DNA of 64,000 bases from Desulfobacter vibrioformis DSM 8776 (GTDB taxonomy: Bacteria > Desulfobacterota > Desulfobacteria > Desulfobacterales > Desulfobacteraceae): contig NZ_JQKJ01000012.1 of the NCBI RefSeq assembly GCF_000745975.1, positions 1 through 64,000 of the forward strand, in the 5' to 3' direction. Positions within the stretch are counted from its first letter, which is position 1. Each line of letters begins with the position of its first letter. The notes beneath the pieces were generated by a model, which saw nothing but the letters and a program-made list of their open reading frames with translations, was not told the origin of the DNA and did no database searches. A program made the position numbers and the translations under genes. This document shows positions 60,477 to 64,000 of the stretch, piece after piece.

Positions 60477-61745
60477 TCAGGGATGTCCCGGTGTGATGGT
60501 TTGGGGCTTAAAATCTAATGTGGCGAAATAGTCATCCATGGTCTCTGCCCTGCGGATCAGTTCAATGCTGCCGTCGGTTTTAAGCAAAAGTTCCTTGGGA
60601 CGAAGCTGGCCGTTGTAGTTAAAGCCCATGGCATGTCCGTGGGCCCCGGTGTCGTGGATGATCAGGATGTCTCCTTCCCGGGTTTCGGGCAACTGTCTTT
60701 GGATGGCAAACTTGTCATTATTCTCACACAGCGCACCCACGACATCCACTGTCTTTAAGGGGGCGGATTCCGGCTTGCCATGGATGTGGATGTGATGGTA
60801 GGCGCCATACACCCCGGGGCGCATCAATGCCGACATGGAAGCGTCCACGCCCACATAGTCGCGGTAGGTGTTTTTATGGTTGATCACCGAGGTGACAAGG
60901 GCGCCGTGGGGGCCGGTGATAAACCGGGCACTTTCCATATACAGTCTGGGTATCCAGCCGTTTTTCGCTTTAAAGGCTTCAAAGGCTTCGATGATGCCGC
61001 CGGCCATGCCTTCAAGGTTGAATGCCCGGTCATCCGGTTTGTAGGGAATGCCTAAACCGCCGCCGATATTTATGAACTCAAACCGGATATCCAGGGCCTG
61101 ACTTACATCTTCAGCCAGTTCCAGGAGCATGTCCGCCGTGTCGATCATGTATTGGTAATTCAGCTCATTGGACGCCATCATGGTATGCAGGCCAAATCGT
61201 TTGACGCCAAGGTCCAGGGCCTGCCCATAGGCTGAAAAGATCTGGTCCCGGGTCAGGCCGTATTTGGCTTCTTCGGGTTTGCCGATAATGGCGTTCCCCT
61301 GGCGTGTCGCGCCGGGATTGTATCTGAAACAGAGCAGATCGGGTATGGCCGGCAGTTTGGCAATCAGGGTGATGTCATCCAGATTGATGATGCAGCCCCC
61401 CTGGTCCATGGCTGTTTTTAACTGTTCCCGGGTGGTGTTGTTGGAGGTGAACATGATCTCTTCGGCATTGCTTCCCACTTTGCGGGCCAGTACGATTTCC
61501 GGTACCGAAGCGCAGTCAAAACCAAACCCCTGGGCTTTGAGAAGTGCCATTACCGTGGGATTTGGCAGGCCCTTTACGGCAAAATACTCCTTGAATCCGT
61601 CAATGGGGGTAAACGCCTTGTTCAGGGCCTGGCAGGTTTGAATGATCCCGGTTTCATCGTAGATGTGAAAAGGGGTGCCAAAGGCTGCTAGGGCATCCTG
61701 AACCACCGTTGACAGTCTCTCTTTGAATTCAAGTGACATGGGCAT
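60477..61745 (-). CDS. lysA: Diaminopimelate decarboxylase-type PLP enzyme
   Basis: A 422-residue fold-type III PLP decarboxylase. The PLP lysine is in EYFAVKGLPNP, glycine-rich phosphate binding in NIGGGLGIPY, and the catalytic cysteine region in GALCENNDKF, then DTGAHGHAMGFNYNG. This variant group is generally annotated as LysA, producing lysine from meso-diaminopimelate; a different amino-acid substrate cannot be excluded. AAAGGAA precedes the ATG. An Lrp-type regulator is encoded 88 bases upstream in the same direction. Confidence 0.85.
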   Translation of the reverse strand: MPMSLEFKERLSTVVQDALAAFGTPFHIYDETGIIQTCQALNKAFTPIDGFKEYFAVKGLPNPTVMALLKAQGFGFDCASVPEIVLARKVGSNAEEIMFTSNNTTREQLKTAMDQGGCIINLDDITLIAKLPAIPDLLCFRYNPGATRQGNAIIGKPEEAKYGLTRDQIFSAYGQALDLGVKRFGLHTMMASNELNYQYMIDTADMLLELAEDVSQALDIRFEFINIGGGLGIPYKPDDRAFNLEGMAGGIIEAFEAFKAKNGWIPRLYMESARFITGPHGALVTSVINHKNTYRDYVGVDASMSALMRPGVYGAYHHIHIHGKPESAPLKTVDVVGALCENNDKFAIQRQLPETREGDILIIHDTGAHGHAMGFNYNGQLRPKELLLKTDGSIELIRRAETMDDYFATLDFKPQTITPGHP

Positions 61746-61832
61746 GGTAATATTCCTTTATATAATAATTATCGCTCTTCGGGCGGGTTGTTAATGTTCG
61801 GTGTTAGAAATGAAAATTCCTATATTATTAAA

Positions 61833-62291
61833 TTAAACGTCATCCGGCAGTTTGATCTTTGCACTTTCCTTGAATGTGGAAAGCGCGATAAATGTTTTAG
61901 TTGCCTTTACACTGCTCATATCGGCAATCCGGGTTTGTATCAGTTCTTCCAGTTCCCTGTTGCCTGATGTTTTTATTTTAATCATCAGGATATCCCCACC
62001 TGCCAGATAATGGACTTCCTGGACCTGTTCAATGGCTGCCAGCTGTTCGCCGGTTTCCCGGATCACGGACGGGCGGGTCACCTGGATGCTGACAAAGGCG
62101 GTCATGGCACATCCGAACATATCCGGGTTCAGGCGCACCTCATAGCCCTGGATGATCTGTTTTGCCTCAAGTTTTTTAATACGCTCAAGCACTGCGGAAG
62201 GGGCCATGTCAATGGTCCTTGAAATCTCAACATTGGGTATCCTGGCTTTTTTCTGCAGGATTTTAAGAATTTCCAGATCAGTTTTATCCAT
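61833..62291 (-). CDS. Lrp/AsnC-family transcriptional regulator
   Basis: A 152-residue feast/famine regulator. The N-terminal HTH (MDKTDLEILKILQKKARIPN, IDMAPSAVLERIKKLE) is followed by a RAM ligand-binding domain (VHYLAGGDILMIKIK). The ATG at 62291 is preferred to a TTG at 62306. It lies directly upstream of the lysA-type gene and probably adjusts it to amino-acid supply. Confidence 0.9.
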   Translation of the reverse strand: MDKTDLEILKILQKKARIPNVEISRTIDMAPSAVLERIKKLEAKQIIQGYEVRLNPDMFGCAMTAFVSIQVTRPSVIRETGEQLAAIEQVQEVHYLAGGDILMIKIKTSGNRELEELIQTRIADMSSVKATKTFIALSTFKESAKIKLPDDV

Positions 62292-62530
62292 GACAATAAT
62301 ATTCAATTTATGCTAAAGTTATTATATAAATTATAGTTCATAAAATAGTATTCGTTATTTTTGATAAAATCAAGAACATTATTCTTTAAATAATGAAAAA
62401 ATATAAATTAAGTTCTCTTTATTTAAGTATTGTCAGAATCTTGGACAATTTGATCTTTGTTGATAAAATACGGTGTTTCATATACATGTAAAATTTTAGG
62501 TGAATTCCGATTAACAACAGGTTGGGGTGG

Positions 62531-64000
62531 ATGGACAAGAACAGCATTAAAATCCTGGTGGTGGACGACGAGGAAGGCATTCTGGATGTCACCGAAGCAT
62601 TTTTTGAAAGGAAGGGATACCAGGTATATACTGCAGAAAACGGGGCAAAGGCCATGGATATTGTCAGTCGGGAGAAAATAGACTGTGTTTTTACCGATAT
62701 CAATATGCCTGTGATGGACGGGCTCGAACTTGCCGAACGAATCCGCCATATTGAAAGTACCCTGCCCGTTGTGGTGATGACCGGGTATCCTTCCCTTGAA
62801 AATACCATCCAGACCCTGAAAAATGGGGTTGTGGATTACCTGATCAAGCCGGTGAACCTTGAGCAGATGGAGTTGACCCTTTGCAGGATACTGCGTGAAC
62901 GGGGGCTCTTTATTGAAAATCTGATCCTCAAGGAGGAGGTGGAACGACGGGAGCGGCTGCGTCAGCTCAACAACGAACTGATTAAAAAAGTAGAGGATGT
63001 AAATACCTTAAACCGGGTCATGGAGGATTTTGCCACCATTGATTCCAGTTACGAAATTTTTAATAAGGTTGTCCGGTTGGGCGTCGAAGAACTCAAGGCG
63101 GATCTGGTCTTTTTTCATGTTTATTCAGAACAGGATAACTTCCTGGTACTTGTAGGCAAGGCTGGTGCGAAAAATAAAAAATACCCGGCCTCCTATTCCA
63201 CAGACATTCCTGAACAGGAAAAAGCATTTATCATAGAGTCGTTGGGAAATGATCACACGCCCTGCCTGATTGCAGATGCGGTGAGTATCCCATCAATGAG
63301 AGGGCAGGTACACTCCTTTATGGTTGCGCCATTGAAAATCCGGGATAAGATTTTTGGTGTTGTTTCAGCCTATATTTTCCAGGGACCGCGGTTTTTCAGC
63401 GAACAGGATATTTACTATTTAAGCTTTATTACCCAGAAAGCCGCCTCAGGTATTGAAAATATTGCTTTATATGAAAATATATATGAAAATCTGTTTTCCA
63501 CTCTGTTTGCATTTGTTACGGCCCTTGAAGTCCGGGATCTTTATACCCGCAAGCACTCCACCCGGGTGGCCAGAGTCTCCCATATGATTGCCGGGGAAAT
63601 GGGGTGCACCGAAGAAGAGCTGGACATGATCAATGTGGCAGGCAGTCTTCATGATATCGGTAAAATAGGTATCAGGGATGATATCCTCTTGAAACCCGGA
63701 CGCCTTACCGAAGATGAATACGAAAAAATAAAAGAGCATCCTGCCATCGGCGCTGATATTATAAGCAAACTGGGCCTGTGGGGCAGGGAAGCGCAGATTA
63801 TCCGGCATCATCACGAATGTTTTGACGGTACAGGATATCCCGACGGCCTGAAAGGGGAACAGATTCCTAAACTTGCAAGAATATTGTCCGTTGCCGACAG
63901 TTATGACGCCATGGCCTCGGACAGGGCCTACCGAAAGAAAATGGATAAGAATGTCGTTCTTGACATTATAATTAAAAATTCAGGCTCTCAGTTTGATCCT
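62531..64000 (+). CDS. Response regulator with REC, GAF and HD-GYP domains (3' end beyond window)
   Basis: 490 codons run to the window edge without a stop. The REC domain (1-~120) has the acidic pocket VVDDEE and phospho-acceptor Asp56 in FTDINMPVMDG. After a coiled coil, a GAF domain spans ~165-310. The HD-GYP domain (~320 on) is catalytically complete: SLHDIGKIGI, the HHECFDGTGYPDGLKGEQIP block and SVADSYDAMASDRAYRKK. It is predicted to hydrolyse cyclic di-GMP in response to phosphorylation. GSQFDP at the edge is near the usual family C-terminus, so little is missing. No cognate kinase is visible. The 240-base gap upstream is AT-rich and shared with the divergent Lrp gene. Confidence 0.92.
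   Translation, partial: MDKNSIKILVVDDEEGILDVTEAFFERKGYQVYTAENGAKAMDIVSREKIDCVFTDINMPVMDGLELAERIRHIESTLPVVVMTGYPSLENTIQTLKNGVVDYLIKPVNLEQMELTLCRILRERGLFIENLILKEEVERRERLRQLNNELIKKVEDVNTLNRVMEDFATIDSSYEIFNKVVRLGVEELKADLVFFHVYSEQDNFLVLVGKAGAKNKKYPASYSTDIPEQEKAFIIESLGNDHTPCLIADAVSIPSMRGQVHSFMVAPLKIRDKIFGVVSAYIFQGPRFFSEQDIYYLSFITQKAASGIENIALYENIYENLFSTLFAFVTALEVRDLYTRKHSTRVARVSHMIAGEMGCTEEELDMINVAGSLHDIGKIGIRDDILLKPGRLTEDEYEKIKEHPAIGADIISKLGLWGREAQIIRHHHECFDGTGYPDGLKGEQIPKLARILSVADSYDAMASDRAYRKKMDKNVVLDIIIKNSGSQFDP

Noticed and set aside
1-64000. CRISPR array or restriction/defence island
   Set aside because: No regularly spaced repeats, cas genes, or restriction-modification genes were seen anywhere in the window.

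Overview
The window looks like a chromosome segment of a complete-oxidising sulfate reducer of the Desulfobacteraceae type (Desulfobacterota). This is an inference from gene content: a glutaryl-CoA dehydrogenase with a Na+-pumping glutaconyl-CoA decarboxylase (as described for Desulfococcus multivorans), hydrogenase maturation genes, a CoA-transferase fused to a GNAT domain, many radical-SAM or Fe-S proteins, and codon use rich in GGC and CTG. No 16S rRNA or marker gene fixes the genus.

Layout. 1-350: the 3' end of a 23S rRNA, a 5S rRNA and the rRNA operon terminator. 446-9825: a membrane adenylate/guanylate cyclase, a three-gene RND efflux operon, a short flagellin and a DUF4410-type lipoprotein. 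9944-13487 (minus): a transglutaminase and a fused ATP-grasp/alpha-E protein. 13869-22704: the glutaryl-CoA to crotonyl-CoA module (dehydrogenase, biotin carrier, carboxyltransferase, a 52-residue membrane subunit and the Na+-pump beta subunit). This module is split by tRNA-Ser(CGA) and a 4.2-kb integrative element bounded by a 26-bp repeat of the tRNA 3' end. The element holds an integrase remnant, a GH18-jacalin protein, small unknown genes, a SEC-C protein and two inverted copies of a 136-bp terminal-inverted-repeat element.

22818-27605: hypC-hypF-hypD-hypE. 27724-30759: a DksA-type protein, a PHP-RNase III fusion and a radical SAM protein. 30874-35403: a chemoreceptor, and a PBP1A on the opposite strand. 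35604-38616: an unassigned three-gene set (cytosolic solute-binding-like protein, Cys-rich SIMIBI GTPase, soluble ABC ATPase), the best candidate here for an undescribed system. 38786-43013: hisI, hisG, an aminotransferase, engB, era and an HNH protein. 43173-47027: an unknown protein, queF, dusB, a DUF1848 protein and an unknown protein. 47400-50823: a sigma-54 activator and the flavin oxidoreductase it probably controls. 50824-55519 is a looser accessory stretch with a ParD relic, a QueG-like Fe-S protein, a LysR/PACE efflux pair, an AAA_28 ATPase and an IS66 relic. 55520-64000: a second Dus, an acyl-CoA synthetase, the CoA-transferase-GNAT fusion, lysA, an Lrp regulator, and a REC-GAF-HD-GYP response regulator that runs off the right edge.

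How it fits together: acyl-CoA synthetase, glutaryl-CoA dehydrogenase and glutaconyl-CoA decarboxylase suggest growth on dicarboxylates or aromatics through glutaryl-CoA, conserving decarboxylation energy as a sodium gradient. The hyp genes serve NiFe hydrogenases located elsewhere.
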